A DNA stretch of 64,000 nt from Amaranthus tricolor (GCF_026212465.1 NC_080049.1:36062885-36126884), one strand, 5' to 3'. Positions 13,183-25,063 are shown, counted from the first letter of the stretch. The notes: generated from the letters alone by a model not told the origin. Numbers and translations are program-made.

Positions 13183-13535
13183 CTAGTATAGATACACGTG
13201 CAATGCATGAATATATTAGTATGAAATATATAAAAGTATAACTTCAAAGAATAATGGAGTATATATTATCGTGATTTAATTTATCGAATACATGAATTTT
13301 TTAAAGCAACAGTTAAATACCGTTTTATTATTATTATTATTATTGGAATTGCTATAATAAATTGCATATTATTCTACCTAATTTAGCTGTAATTTAAAAA
13401 ATAATCAAATTCTAAATTAGGTTAATATTGTCATTTAATCGACTATCATACACTAAAATTAATTATATATGTCATGACTTCTCTAAGGATGACATTTATT
13501 ATTTTCCAACATTTTTATTTATATGTATGATTATT
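13183..13535 (-). repeat. Dispersed repeat, possibly Helitron-derived (uninterrupted copy)
   Basis: Its left edge read on the minus strand ends in GCACGTGTATCTATACTAGT, resembling a Helitron 3' end (hairpin-like CACGTG, then CTAG before T). The portion from about 13345 (GAATTGCTATAATAAAT) to 13535 is repeated at 16278-16725, where a MITE interrupts it. A further copy is at 31165-31460. No coding capacity seen. Confidence 0.5.
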
Positions 13536-14084
13536 ATTACACCAATTCTTACTAAAGACCGTATCTTGTAGAGACATCCCATTTTGGACCGACCCATTTT
13601 TTAAATTTTAAAAAATAATTAAATATAATTAATTTCTCTCTCTTTCTCCATTTTTAAAACGTCTTTCTCTCAATAACCGTATAACTTCTATTTATGATTT
13701 TTTCCAATTTCTCTCTCTTTCTTCCTTGACATTGATTTTCTTCATCTTCCTCTTCAAGTATATCATTCTGGGTTGATTCTTCCTCTTCATCTTCAAGTAT
13801 ATTACAATTGACTATATAATGTGGGAATTCGATTGTTTTGAAAGGTATGAAAATTTAGGATTTTATTTGTTGAAAATGATCAAGATTATAAATGTACAAT
13901 CTTCTGTTTTTTTTTAAAAAAAACTAAGCTCCATCAATGGCGGAAACAATGATGTTGAAGAAGACAACAACGTCTAATATTTGGGAGAAGGTAATGAAAG
14001 CAATTGCAGTTATAAATTCATATATTTTGGGATTTAATCAAATATAATTGGTATTATATTTATAAATATTTGACATAGATTGAT
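13536..14084. other. Intergenic sequence, nothing firmly recognised
   Basis: A GACCGTATCTTGTAGAGAC block near 13558 resembles the inverted ends of the Mutator-type MITEs at 16396, 52947 and 54472, but I could not define an element. Confidence 0.3.
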
Positions 14085-14320
14085 GTAGTTGGGAGTATAA
14101 CATTGTTTAGTACGGGTTATATTATTTTTTAGTTGGGGCTATAACATAATGTAGTTGGGAGTATAACATTGTTTCGTTGGAGTTATAACATAGTTTAATT
14201 GGGGTTATAAAATTATTTAGGTGGGGTTATAACATTGTTTAGTTGGGGTTATGACACAGTTTAGTTATGGTTATAACATTGATTAGTTGGGGTTATAATA
14301 TAGTTTAGTTGGGATTATAT
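14085..14320 (+). repeat. Minisatellite, ~22-bp unit, about 10-11 copies
   Basis: Variants of GTTTAGTTGGGGTTATAACA plus two bases repeat head to tail with a period of about 22 bp. Units diverge by a few bases each and the first ones are irregular. Confidence 0.8.
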
Positions 14321-14827
14321 GTTCAAGTTGGGGTCTTAACACATTTTTTATACATATGACTATCTATGATCATACAAGCAAACATGCATAGTTATAATAT
14401 CAATTACGTGTAATTATATTATCAAATGTTCAGAATTAAAACTCCAAACCTTTTAGAAAAAATTTTGTTCAGTCAACCTAATGTCAAATGTTTATAGTTA
14501 TAATACCAATAATCTTTAATTATATCCCCAAATATATGAATTTATAACCACAATTGTTTTTAACACCTTACTTCAAATGTTAGACATTGTTGTCTTCTTC
14601 AACATCCCTGTTTTTCACCATATGAAGCTTAATTTAAAAAAAATCAGAACATTGTATTCGCTTAATTACAATTGAATTCAAGCATTAAATCTTCCATTGT
14701 TAGATGATTTGAGGAGCAAACAATGATGGTTTAGTTGAAGATTATACAAGGAAGATGAAAAAAAAAAACTGATTTCTTCATTTCGAGGAAGTAATAAACT
14801 GGGAAGAGAAAGATGGACAGTTACCTT

Positions 14828-15472
14828 TAGAGGTGATCAAACACCGGGCCGGGCCGGGAGGCAAAAATCTGTCCATTTATGCGGGCCGGGCCAAAGTGCG
14901 GGCCAAAAAGTTCTTGCCCAAACCCGTACTTTGCGGGCTTTTGCGGGCCTATGTAATATATTATTTATATATATTATGTAAAATTTAAATAACTTTATAA
15001 TTTTTAAATTTTTATGTAAAATTTATTTATCCAATCTAAAAGCACTCATCAATAATGCTTTAAATTAAAAACTCTCATTTTTTTATTTAATAATTTCTAA
15101 TCAATCACCGTGATTTGTAAATAACCAAAAAAATAAAAATATAAAACTAAAATAAATAAAACCCAAAAAGACAAAGAAATTCACAAAACTACAAATACAA
15201 TTGTTGCATATTATACATAATTTAAAACTCAAATTAAAAATAATTGAAATAATCAAATACAATTGTTACATATTATACATAATATAAAATGCAAATCATG
15301 AACACACACTTTTTCGGGCCGGGCCGGGCCGGCCCGCGGGCCAAACACCAAATCCCAAACCCGTCCCAAAAAAAATCGGGCCACTTATTTTTTACCCAAA
15401 ACCGCCCATCGGGCCATATTTTGACACTCAAACCCTCACTTTTTCGGGCCGGGCCGCCCATGATCACCTCTA
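14828..15472. mobile_element. hAT-type foldback MITE with CGGGCC-rich arms, 645 bp
   Basis: The element starts TAGAGGTGATCA and ends TGATCACCTCTA, perfect 12-bp inverted ends. A perfect 8-bp target duplication GTTACCTT lies at 14820-14827 and 15473-15480. The arms are rich in CGGGCCGGGCC and the centre is AT-rich. An 8-bp duplication and TA-start ends fit the hAT superfamily. It has no transposase. The open frames at 15273-15537 are read-through of the GC-rich arm, not genes. Confidence 0.9.
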
Positions 15473-15599
15473 GTTACCTTTCACATTCCTTTCACACGCA
15501 TGATTTTTTGAACTTGACAGCATTTTTTTTAAAATGAAATTAACCTTGTTATGGTAACATTTACTCATTTATTTATTTATTCAATTATTAATGTTATAT

Positions 15600-16160
15600 T
15601 ACCTTTATACTCTTTGACTTTCCGCTGACCTTGACTCTCGGTCAAGGGTCTTTTTATGAGCTTCTCAAGCGTCTTGTTTGGTTGCCAAACATGTAACTTC
15701 CATGACCTTAAAATAACTGCCCGTCATTTACCACCACTCTCCCTAATACTCATAATGTCTTCAATTCTCTAAGATAACTTCCCTCTAATTCTTATAAATA
15801 AACTCTACCAACACCATTTCAGGGGGCTTATAAAAAAAAAGAACAACAAAACTCTAGTCAAATTGTTACTCTGAAAACCTAAACCTAATTCTCCGATTTC
15901 TCCATCATTACCTAACATTCAAGTCAATATTACTTGTTCATTGATTTCATCACCTGTCTGACTTGAGCGTCGGAAGGGTTTTCCGGGAGATCACCCCTCG
16001 GATAAGGCTGACGTGTGATGTTGCAGGAATTTTAGGTCACGTTGGTGGAAGGACTACTTCACATCTCCAGGTTGTGGGCAATTGACTTCTACAATACTTC
16101 CTATTCAGGTATTCTAAGTGTCTTTTGCACTTCCTTGTTTCAGTGACGAAACAAACCCGA
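15600..16160 (+). repeat. Relic of a Ty3/gypsy LTR (Tat/Ogre-like signature)
   Basis: The block TGACTTGAGCGTCGGAAGGG, followed by GGGAGATCACCCC, GATAAGGCTGACGTG and AATTTTAGGTCACGT, is a motif series I associate with R-U5 regions of plant Tat/Ogre-type gypsy LTRs. A TATAAATA-like promoter at about 15795 lies upstream, as expected in U3-R. No gag-pol follows, so this is a solo or truncated LTR. The boundaries are estimates. Confidence 0.5.
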
Positions 16161-16277
16161 TAGCAGTTTTTTTTTAAATGAAATTTAATGGTCTGGGCTC
16201 TTGAAAGCCGTTTTTAGGAAAAATGGTCTCTCAAGAGATTGTCTGTTATTATTATTATTATTAGGTTAGTTATTTAG

Positions 16278-16725
16278 AATTGCTATAATAAATTACATAT
16301 ACTTTACCTAATTTAGCTCTAATTTTTAGAAAATCAAATTTTAAATTAGGTAAATATTGTCATTTAATTAACTATTATACACAAAAATAATTACAGCTAG
16401 TCTCTCGAGGGACGTGTCTCAAGTCTAGCCCATTAAAAATTAATGTATACTTACTGTATTCTTAATATCTACTTACATTATCTTTAATGCTTACAAACTG
16501 TATCCTAAATGCCTACTTTCAATATCTTAAATGTCTATTTACATCATTTTTAATACCTACTTACAATATTTTAAATAATATATAATGGATGGGCCCAATT
16601 AGAAATGGTAGTGACCGTCTCTCACAAGAATTTGTGAAATAATTATATATGTCATGACTCCTCTAAGGATAACATTTGTCATTTTTCAATATTTTTATTA
16701 GTATGTATTAATATATATGATTTCT
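16278..16725. repeat. Second copy of the 13.3-kb repeat, interrupted by a MITE
   Basis: The blocks GAATTGCTATAATAAAT, TACCTAATTTAGCT, AATATTGTCATTTAAT and, after the insertion, ATATATGTCATGACTCCTCT match 13345-13535 in order. The copy is split at 16396-16636. Confidence 0.75.
16396..16636 (+). mobile_element. Mutator-type MITE with a 22-bp internal array, copy 1 (241 bp)
   Basis: It begins CAGCTAGTCTCTCGAGGG and ends CTCTCACAAGAATTTGTG, imperfect inverted ends. A perfect 9-bp target duplication AAATAATTA lies at 16387-16395 and 16637-16645, as in Mutator-like elements. The interior holds six units of about 22 bp on the theme TTAATGCCTACTTACAATAT. The repeat at 13.3 kb shows the site without the insertion. 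Confidence 0.9.
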
Positions 16726-16999
16726 GTTCTACAATTCTACCTGACTAAACAACATTTCTATTCTTTTCGTATAATCCTAACATAACATTTCCACTAGACC
16801 ACTACTACTTTACTATTCATTAAAATTTGTAGTACGTATTTCCATTTTTAGTTGTAGCAATTTCAAACAGAATAAAAACTAGCTTTTACATGAAAGCTAT
16901 GCGTTTGCGTAAAAGCAGTACCATCACCCAAACCAGATTTGCACACAACACAAACACAATTGCACCACAAGCACGAGCACTTGCACCACCCCACCCCCA

Positions 17000-19110
17000 A
17001 TTATTCTCTTTCCCGTCTCTCTCTATAATCACATTAAAATACCCACTAATCAATTTCCCCCCTCTTTCTTTTCTTTTCTTTTCTTTTCTTTTTCCTCCCT
17101 GATTTTGTCTTCTTATTGCTGTTAATCCCCTTTCTTGTTTCATTTTTGGGTACTTAAGTTATATACTCCATATCTCAAGCTTGTAATTGGCATTTCACTA
17201 ATCTAATTGATTAAGTTTACCTTCAATCTTGTTGTACATAAATTACCCACAATTTATTTTTTGAGGTTTGTTTTATTTCACCTCATCTTCCCTCTTTTTT
17301 CCCGATTCTCATTTATTTTAAAAATGGGTAAAGATGAGAACTTTCTAGGAAGAAGTTTATAGAGTTTTCTTTTTGATGGATTTTGTACTAATCAAGTTGA
17401 TTTTGAAATGCCAGGATCTGTTCTTGTGTGTAGGTGAATTTTGAGAAGAATTTTGATAGGTAGCATAGCAAATTTTATCTATCTATTTTTTTTTGCTAAA
17501 TAAAGATTCCATCTTGATTTTTGATGTATGTGGATGATGCCTTTTTACAAGTTTTGATCTTTTTGATGGTCTTGATGAAGTAGTTTATTCAAGATTTTTG
17601 TAATTGCTTCAAGGAATCTAGGGATTTTCTGTTTCTTTTTTTTGGGGGGTTTTCTTATGTTGAATAGGGAAATCAATTTTTTTGTTGACCAACAAAATAA
17701 GGGATTTCTGTTGCCTTTGTTTTTGGGTTTTCTTTGATTTTGGTTGTTGCTTCATTTTCATACTTGATGTAAGTTATACTATGTTAATAAATTAGGGGAT
17801 TAAATGGGGTTTTTCAAATGTTTTTACATCTGTTTGTCTTATGTGTTGAGTTCATGCATTTGTGTTTGTTTTTCCTGTTAAATGTTGATAGTTCATCTGT
17901 TCATTTATTATTTAATTCTGATTCAAGAAGTGGCTCTTTTCAATTTTTACCTTCCATTGGTGCTTAATATTTTACAACATTAAATTTTAAGTTTGTGGTA
18001 TAATTGGGTAAGGTTGGAGGATTTGTAGGAGGCTAGGTTGTACAGAGTTAGATACGGTGATGAAATTGGTTATGTGAACATGGACATTATGAGACGGATC
18101 TATAAATCATAAGCTATGTTACTTGGACTTGAGTATTGATGCTGGATATTGGTACGTGTCCAAATGTTGGATACGTCTAAATATTCAATTTTATGTCTGA
18201 AATGAAGTGTCTAAGTGTCATACTAATGTCTGAGTATTAAGGATATGTGAAGTAAAATGAGAGTTCGAGTAACATAGACATAAGAGTGAGTGTGGATTGT
18301 GGAACACAATCAAATGAAGTAACCCCCCGATTTGGGGGCATATTGGGTGCTAGGATAGCTATCAAGCGAATCATCGTACATGGTGGAAATCTACAATACC
18401 ATCTGGTTGGTATTGGAGTTTAATTTTCTGGTTGGTGGTGCTTATGTGTAGGGGTTTTGGCTGCTATAGAATTTCAGTGTTTTACTTAGTTTTACTTAAA
18501 AGCGTCTAAGCTAGTTTTATAACACCTTATTGATGTAAGTTTTCATTTCATTGATGTTTGCTGCTGATTCGATGTTGAGTTATCTAAAATTACCTGATGA
18601 CACTGGTTTCTTTTCCCATTTTCTATTCGATGTGGATGGTGGATTTTTGAGGTTTTCGGAGGATTATGAATGGGTTTTTATTCTTGAATGGATTTTTGAG
18701 TTATGTAAAATTGCCGCTGTAAATTGTTAAGTTGATTTAGATTTATCATCAATGTAAGCTTACAATCAGGGTGCACACACTCCGAGGGGCTCCAAAAATC
18801 CATAAAGTGTGCACATTATCTTCAATTTTGTGGGATAAACCATCGCAATATAAACATTTTGTGTTAAAGGTTGAAGAGCAGAATAAATCATTATACAACA
18901 TAGATTTTGAAAATAACTTATTGGATTTGATCACTTGATGGTATTTTGGAAGCTTATTTCAAAAATGATGATAATACTAATCTTGGTTTTTTTGCTGATA
19001 AGAGCGTTGATATAATGATATTCAAAATTTTCAGGGGTGACTTATCTGAACCATCGTGTAACGAAGAAGTTTGTAAAGTGCGCTGAAGTTTCTTTCTTTA
19101 TATAATCAAA
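17000..19110 (+). promoter_or_regulatory. Promoter and long 5' leader region of the BOI-like gene (inferred)
   Basis: A pyrimidine-rich tract (CTTTT repeats, about 17060-17100) lies about 40 bp after a TCTCTATAATC block, fitting a transcription start near 17.05 kb. The following 1.9 kb is T-rich and intron-like, ending in AAAATTTTCAG at about 19034, a plausible acceptor for a 5'-UTR intron. The start codon follows at 19111. Transcript evidence is needed to place the ends. Confidence 0.4.
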
Positions 19111-20713
19111 ATGTTTGGCGGTAACAACAATCATGCACTTCCTATGTTTTTAGATGATAATCAGTTTCAGCTTAATACTAATGCACCAAACCAACAACTT
19201 CAGCTTTTTGGTAACTGTAAGTAAATTTTTCGATACTCATTACTCTTTTTCTCTGAGTGATTGCTTTTGCCTACTCTTTTAATTAATCGTCGTGTGCTAT
19301 GTTTTTGTTACTATATGAAATTCTCGACAATTTGGTGTCAAAAGGTTCGTCGGCTACATAATGCCTTTGATAGTAGGTTCTTCATAAGATTGAGGGCTAG
19401 TTTTTGTTTGCTACTTTTAGCTGTTATTTGTACGTATTGTTCCATGAAATGAAGTCCGAGAAGCACAAGTATTCAAGTGTCAAGTTAGCCTTTAAGTATT
19501 CAAGATACACCGTAAACTTAAAAGAATGAAGAATCAGGCAAAGTCATAGCCTTATATATAGTTTTGACATTAGTCTTACTTGCAATTTTACAGTACCTAT
19601 GGGATGTACAGTTGAACACCCTGTAAATTATTTTGGAAATGAGCACAATTCATCTATTCTTCGGCCTAACAAACGTAGTAGAGAGGCTGAAGATCTTTCG
19701 AGGCAACAAAAACTCCAGATTTCTTTGAATTATAATGAAGTTGATCGTTCAGCAAGCATTCCCAACCACAATCCCGTATCCACAGGGCTTAGGCTCTCAT
19801 ATGACGACGATGAACACAACTCATCCGTCACATCTGCTAGCGGAAGTATGACAGTGACTCCCTCCATCCTCATGTCGCTTGGCGACAATATCAGGAGTGA
19901 GCTTGAACGGCAGAAAGAAGAATTTGATCAGTATATCAAAATACAGGTATGCATCAATCAATTAAATAATTAATATATGTTTTGACTGCTGAATGCCAAT
20001 TCGTTTCCCTTGATATCTTTACATGACTAAAAGTCTCTTGGTGATTTCAAAATTTCCACACTTTCATTTTCTGATTCTATAATTTATTTTTCTGATTGCA
20101 TAATAGATTTTATTCGTGTGAGCTTAGGATATGAATTACTGAAACATATACCATCAATGACGTTGTGCAGCAAGAGCAGTTGGCAAAGGGTGTTCGAGAC
20201 ATGAAGCAAAGACACATGGTTTCATTCATAAACACCATAGAAGATGGCATTAGTAAGAAACTTCGAGAAAAGGATACGGAGTTGGAAATTATTAACCGCA
20301 AGAACAGGGAACTTATGGAACGAGTAAAGCAGGTGTCCACAGAAGCACAAAACTGGCATTACCGAGCAAAGTACAGCGAGTCCGTGGTTAATATCCTTAA
20401 AAACAACCTTCAGAACGCGATTTCTCAAGGAGCGGATCAAGGTAAGGAAGGATTTGGTGATAGTGAGGTTGATGATGCAACTTCTTACATCGATCCAATA
20501 AATTACCTCACGGTAGGAGGAGGTCGAGGGAAATCTTTTGCGGGTCCCAGCTCAGAGCATTTGACCTGCAGAGCATGCCAGTCTCGCGAGGTGTCGATTT
20601 TGCTGATGCCATGTAGGCACCTTTGTGTGTGTAAGGAATGTGACGGGTTCATTAATGTCTGTCCGGTCTGCAATATCCCGAAAAGTTCTAGTGTGGAAGT
20701 GTACTTGTCTTGA
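19111..20713 (+). CDS. BOI-related RING-type E3 ubiquitin ligase (three exons, 333 aa)
   Basis: Coding exons are 19111-19216, 19594-19946 and 20171-20713. All introns are GT-AG, and the joined 1002 nt encode 333 residues. The protein matches the plant BOI/BRG family (Botrytis-susceptible-interactor relatives): a conserved N-terminal segment with LRPNKRSREAEDLSRQQKL and SSVTSASGSM, a predicted coiled coil in exon 3 (about residues 160-240), and a C-terminal cIAP-type C3HC4 RING. Its ligands are C286, C289, C301, H303, C307, C310, C317 and C320. Relatives are ubiquitin E3 ligases that limit cell death and act with DELLA proteins in gibberellin responses; that role here is inferred. All eight zinc ligands are present and the termini look complete, so the gene appears functional. 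Which BOI/BRG member it corresponds to is not resolved. Confidence 0.93.
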
Positions 20714-21879
20714 CATCGTGCGATGATATTATGGAGATTTTCCGTATGTAGTTTTGAAATGTATACTAGATAAGATACCAATTGTTGGTGGAAATGAGAT
20801 TTGTCGCTCAATCATCTGCATTTGAGACTGGGTTGTTGATGAATGCAAAACAGACCTGAAAAATGTGCACATAAAACTGCTTGTTTAACCCACTGGAAGG
20901 GAAGGTAAGGGACTAAGGCATTTAACAATTATTTGTGGTTTGTGCATTTTTACTCTGTTGTTTAAGGCATTTTCTTTTGTAGGTTATGCTGTTTTGCAGT
21001 TACTACAGTTAAAGCGTGCATTTTATGACCTTAACTTTTCTTGGATGGTGTCCGTTCTCAAGAGCTAAAGGTTTTTAGTTCTTTAGTTCGAGGTTACAAT
21101 GAAAGAACAACCCGTACCGTTGTACGATGAGACGGCGTCAAAACAAGAATCTCATAAGCTAAATGTTTTTATTATTGGGCTATTTAACCTAAGTATGAAC
21201 ATGTCTCACGGTGAGACTATATCATACAAAAATTTGTGATGAAAAAAATCATAAAACTGCGTACAATATCTCTTAGGGCCGGATGTTAGTAATCTTAGCC
21301 TTGTAGTAATAAAGAGTTTATTTTCGATCAACCTTTAATAGCAAGATCATTCACAACGTTGCATAAATAAGAGAGTAACATCCATGGCTGCCAAACATTT
21401 CTTAAGATTAGTAATGACGCGAATAAAACAGTTTGGAACAGAAGCGCATAACTCAGCACTACCCAATAAAGTGTTGCACTCTGTTTGGAGGGATGGTCAC
21501 TGGTTTTAAATCTTATTGGAATGGTCTTAGACCTGCCCCTAATTTTAAGGTCTGAATTTAAATTTTTGAGACCTATTAAATTTGAGTCCGATCCGAGTAA
21601 AATAATTAGGTTTGGATTTGAGTCCAGGTGTTCAGATCCAAAGCCAATCCAAATTCTCAGTGTTGGGTCTAAATCCATTTAAAATTCAAACTTTTTTTAA
21701 ATCCAACTTATTATACTACCTAAATTCAATTTTAAATTTATTCTAAATAATTTTCTATATTTATTAAAACTCAAATTATACTTGAAAATTGTGCAAGCGG
21801 AATAATATGGATTTACACCCAACTTTGTAATGATATTATGGATTTAAGGAGTTTTTCCGTCCGTCTTGCTTGTTGCATA
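20714..21879. other. Downstream region of the BOI-like gene, repeat relics
   Basis: It contains the 3'-UTR and a decayed GTCTCAC-type foldback relic (about 21122-21225). A stretch at 21480-21690 is rich in repeated GAGTCC/GGTTTGGATTT-type words and looks transposon-derived. No gene recognised. Confidence 0.4.
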
Positions 21880-22110
21880 CTCTATTCGTTTTCATATGTT
21901 TTTATCAAATAGAATTTACGAATTTTAGTGTCCTACTTTGATCATGATTTCTCATCAATCTATATTAAAAAACATGTTTATGTTGGATCTTGATATCTTC
22001 GTCTTAATATATATTTTCTTCATATTTACTTTTTAAAATTTTTAAAACTCACAATTAAAATTATTTGTATTTTATGTTTGCATTCACAGTACTTATTGTA
22101 GGATGAAAAG
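21880..22110. mobile_element. Stowaway-type MITE (family of 33865 and 35339), right end unclear
   Basis: The left end CTCTATTCGTTTTCATATG is preceded by TA. Interior blocks TTTACGAATTTTAGT and GATTTCTCAT are shared with the copies at 33865-34114 and 35339-35569. Confidence 0.55.
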
Positions 22111-23129
22111 CAAATTCTTTGGTATTCCAAAATACCCAACACAGAAAATTACAATACCTTCAAATAGTAGAGTTGATAACACCAGTCACCAAGTACTTTA
22201 AACTATTACTGAAAAACATTGAAAGAACAATCATAAACCATATAAAATAACCCAGAAAATAGGCCATTGAAATTGTACCAAAACCAGCTATAATCTGTCA
22301 AGGAAAGGACTCAACTAAAATCTTTTAAGTATATGGTTGAGACCTCACCCCATATATGTTAATATAACGACTATCAAACAAAAACTTTTGAGCTAGATGT
22401 GTATAACATTTTTTAGGGCTTCAACCATCGGCTTAAACTTTTTGTTGGTCTGATTCCTCGACATAATGCATCTTAAGGACAGTATAGAAGCAAGACTATC
22501 AAACAAAAACTAATTCAGTCCGAAATACTCGTTTATCTCAGCATCATCATACGGATTAATACCATATTGATCAGGATGCTTGGCCATATCTTTATCCAAA
22601 TCCATGACCTTTTGCGCTTTCGGGTAATATCTGAAGTCATAAACATTATAAGCTTGTTGCCCAGCAACAGCAGCAAAACCTGCAACACCATGTGCACCTG
22701 ATTCTTGAATGATTTTGTATTTTCAAAATCAAGAAACCATTCTCGATTAAGGTAATCCTTTACAGCAATCAGGCTAACAATATTTCGAGGGTCAATAATG
22801 GGAATCAGATTATAAAGCCGAAATTTCCCTGTATTATCATCCTTGACGCCAAAAACCATCATGAAATACATAACCGAGATAAACCTGTAGGTATCGGTAC
22901 CCACTAGGCCATGCCAGTTTAAGGCCTTCTAGCAGGGCAACGTAGATGAAATAAATGTAGTCTGAATTGTCGACATAGTTCAGGAGGCGCGTGCCACAGC
23001 CAACGATCCAATCCCCGTCTTTGTTGCATATCAGTCCCCCAGCAATTCCAAAGGGTTGCTTCCCAGGTGTATCAAAGAATATACTTATTGTAAGCTTGTG
23101 ATGAACCTGCATCACCAGTGACAGATTTT

Positions 23130-23330
23130 ATTCATGACAACAATGACAGTCTTAATCCCAAAAGATTAGGGTCAACTATGTTGTTGACTAACCACAATAA
23201 CAATGACAGAGCCTTGATTCGCTTATGTTGTTGACTAACTCAGGTGCAGAGCGAGGGTACATCAAAGATTAAGATCCCACCACATGTCCACACAAGGGCA
23301 TTATGGAAAACCTTGGCCTACGTTTCTGCA
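23130..23330 (-). repeat. Possible SINE/LINE 3'-end fragment in the intron
   Basis: ACAACAATGACAGTCTTAAT, then CCCAAAAGATTAGGGTCAAC, resembles the shared 3' end of plant SINE/RTE retroposons on the minus strand. Boundaries are not defined. Confidence 0.35.
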
Positions 23331-23335
23331 AGAGG

Positions 23336-23503
23336 TAGGGCCGACCCTATAGGGGGCAAGAGGGGTTTGTGCTTCGAGTCCATCCAAAAAATTAGAAAAA
23401 CAATATTTTAATATTTAATAGTTAGGGGCTTATAATAGAATATTTAGTAATTAGGGGCATAATAAATGTTTTGCCTAGCCTCTTAAATCTCAGGGTCTAC
23501 CTG
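23336..23503 (-). mobile_element. hAT-type MITE, 168 bp, intact target duplication
   Basis: It begins TAGGGCCGACCC and ends GGGTCTACCTG. A perfect 8-bp duplication GCAAGAGG lies at 23328-23335 and 23504-23511. It is homologous in reverse orientation to 7481-7651. It lies in an intron of the degenerate RNase H-like gene. Confidence 0.88.
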
Positions 23504-24099
23504 GCAAGAGGGTATTTCTAAAACACAAACAGTAACGTTTCGGTCACACAACGACACCTAAACTGTTGCGCCAAGGCTCCCTTCAAAAGTTCAAACCATG
23601 CAAACAAATAAAAAAAGAAAAAATATATTGGAGGTATGGCATACCATCGTAGTAGGTTGAGGGAGTATGTTGTTAAGTTGCCTTTCTAATCTCCACTTAT
23701 AATCTTTATTAGTCGCTTCACAGTGAGTTTGCAGAGGATTCCACCACATTTTGAAAGGAGCAACTTCCTCACAAACATAACAATAACACTACATACAAAG
23801 TAAAAATACAATAGTGAACAACTCTACTAATTTGGATGTTGAGATTATTAGAAGCAATAAATAATAGACAACCTTACAACAATATCTCTGAGGAGAGGAA
23901 TTTCCAAAATGGTAAGTAAAGCACAAGTGTCTGGGATGTGGGAAATCAGTCTCTGGTTTCAGACATATGGAAAGACTGCTAAAAATCTTGTTGATCTCAG
24001 GCCGTTCATTGTCCATGCTAACCTTTTTAAGTTTCTTGCCCTTCATAGTCATTAATATTAACACGGGAAAATGTTTATATGGGTGTGCCTGCCTTTATA

Positions 24100-25063
24100 T
24101 ACATAGAGGAGTAAGATGTTGATGTAATTAAGAAGTTAAAAGTATAGTAAACCTTTTCACTCCTCAATAACAATGGGAAGTTGGAAAAGCAGCATGATTA
24201 AAATATTAGGGAAAAACTTGGTTGACATGGGAAGTAAATTATCCACTACTAGTAAATAAATAAAATATATTTCTCACTTTTTATTAATTGCACTTAAATT
24301 AATTTTTGTATTATTCATTATTTTATGGTATTTTACATATTACAATTATTATACGAGAAAAAAACATAATAATGAGGAATTTTGTTTTATTCGTGTCGTA
24401 ACATATTTACCCAATATCGAATCCTTATAATTTTAAGTCATGTATAATTTTAGATATAAGCGATAAGCGATCTGATAAACTCATTGAACTTAGGTGCATG
24501 TGAAAAAGTATTTGAGTTGAACGAAATATTTGTTGGTGATGAGTTGAATTTCATATTTAATAATGTCTATTAATAATAAGTTATTTACACATTGGGTAGA
24601 TATACCTAAGTTCAAACATAAGATATGGAGTATAACTATAGATGTTAATATTATCAAATATATGGCTCATCATTTTGAATTTTGGATTATAACTAAGTAT
24701 TTGAAAACAAATAATTCATTATAAATTGTAAATTTTAATTATAAAAGCATAAATAAAGAATTTGAGAATGACAAGATTTATAAATTCATTCTCAATTTCA
24801 CGACTTTAATTTTTTTCAAAACAATAGTGAAATTAGTTCAAAACCAACTTTAATTTGTCAAATTCAATTCTTTTAATAAAAGTAATCTGAACATCTTTAC
24901 AAAATTCCAAGTTCAGTTCTATAAGGTCATGATGGCAAACAAAATGAACTTTTTTCCCCTTCTAATGTGTGTCTTTAATTGAACATCTATTTCCTAGCAG
25001 GTATACCAAATGTATCAATCTAAGAAAAAAAAAATACTAACGACGAGAAGTAACATCTCAATA
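24100..25063. other. Intergenic interval between the two minus-strand genes
   Basis: AT-rich sequence with no gene recognised. It contains the promoter of the degenerate gene on one side and the 3' flank of the DRM2-like gene on the other. Confidence 0.4.

Larger units (their letters stand above)
22510..24052 (-). pseudogene. Degenerate gene: CYVC/HC-motif domain plus RNase H-like (RVT_3-type) domain
   Basis: Putative pieces in order are as follows. 24052-about 23878 contains HPRHLCFTYHFG. 23788-23645 is bounded by AG and GT and reads CYCYVCEEVAPFKMWWNPLQ, followed by THCEATNKDYKW; it resembles a plant CYVC..APC..W..HC motif seen in RIN13-like proteins, with the APC cysteine replaced by F. 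23106-22885 starts after CAG and has IAGGLICNKDGDWIVGCGTR and LLEGLKLAWPSGYRYLQ, typical of plant RNase H-like RVT_3 domains. Beyond 22885 the frame must shift at least twice to keep homology-like sequence (DDNTGKFRLYNLIP, then GAHGVAGFAAVAGQQAY), ending at a stop at 22510-22512. A TATATAAAGGC box about 45 bp upstream of the ATG suggests an original promoter. The exon 1-2 junction phase does not fit cleanly and a hAT MITE sits in the second intron. I call it a decaying gene of unknown function; correct exons could differ. Confidence 0.5.

Noticed and set aside
14085..14320. Tandem 22-bp units considered as telomere-like or centromeric satellite
   Set aside because: The unit does not match the plant telomere repeat TTTAGGG and is far too short an array for a satellite.
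15273..15537. Overlapping open frames on both strands with Gly/Pro/Arg-rich translations
   Set aside because: They lie in the CGGGCC-rich arm of the hAT foldback MITE; the low-complexity GC-rich repeat explains the lack of stops.
16886..17143. 85-codon open frame on the minus strand
   Set aside because: It runs antisense through the CT-rich leader and promoter of the BOI-like gene and has a repetitive Lys/Arg-rich translation.
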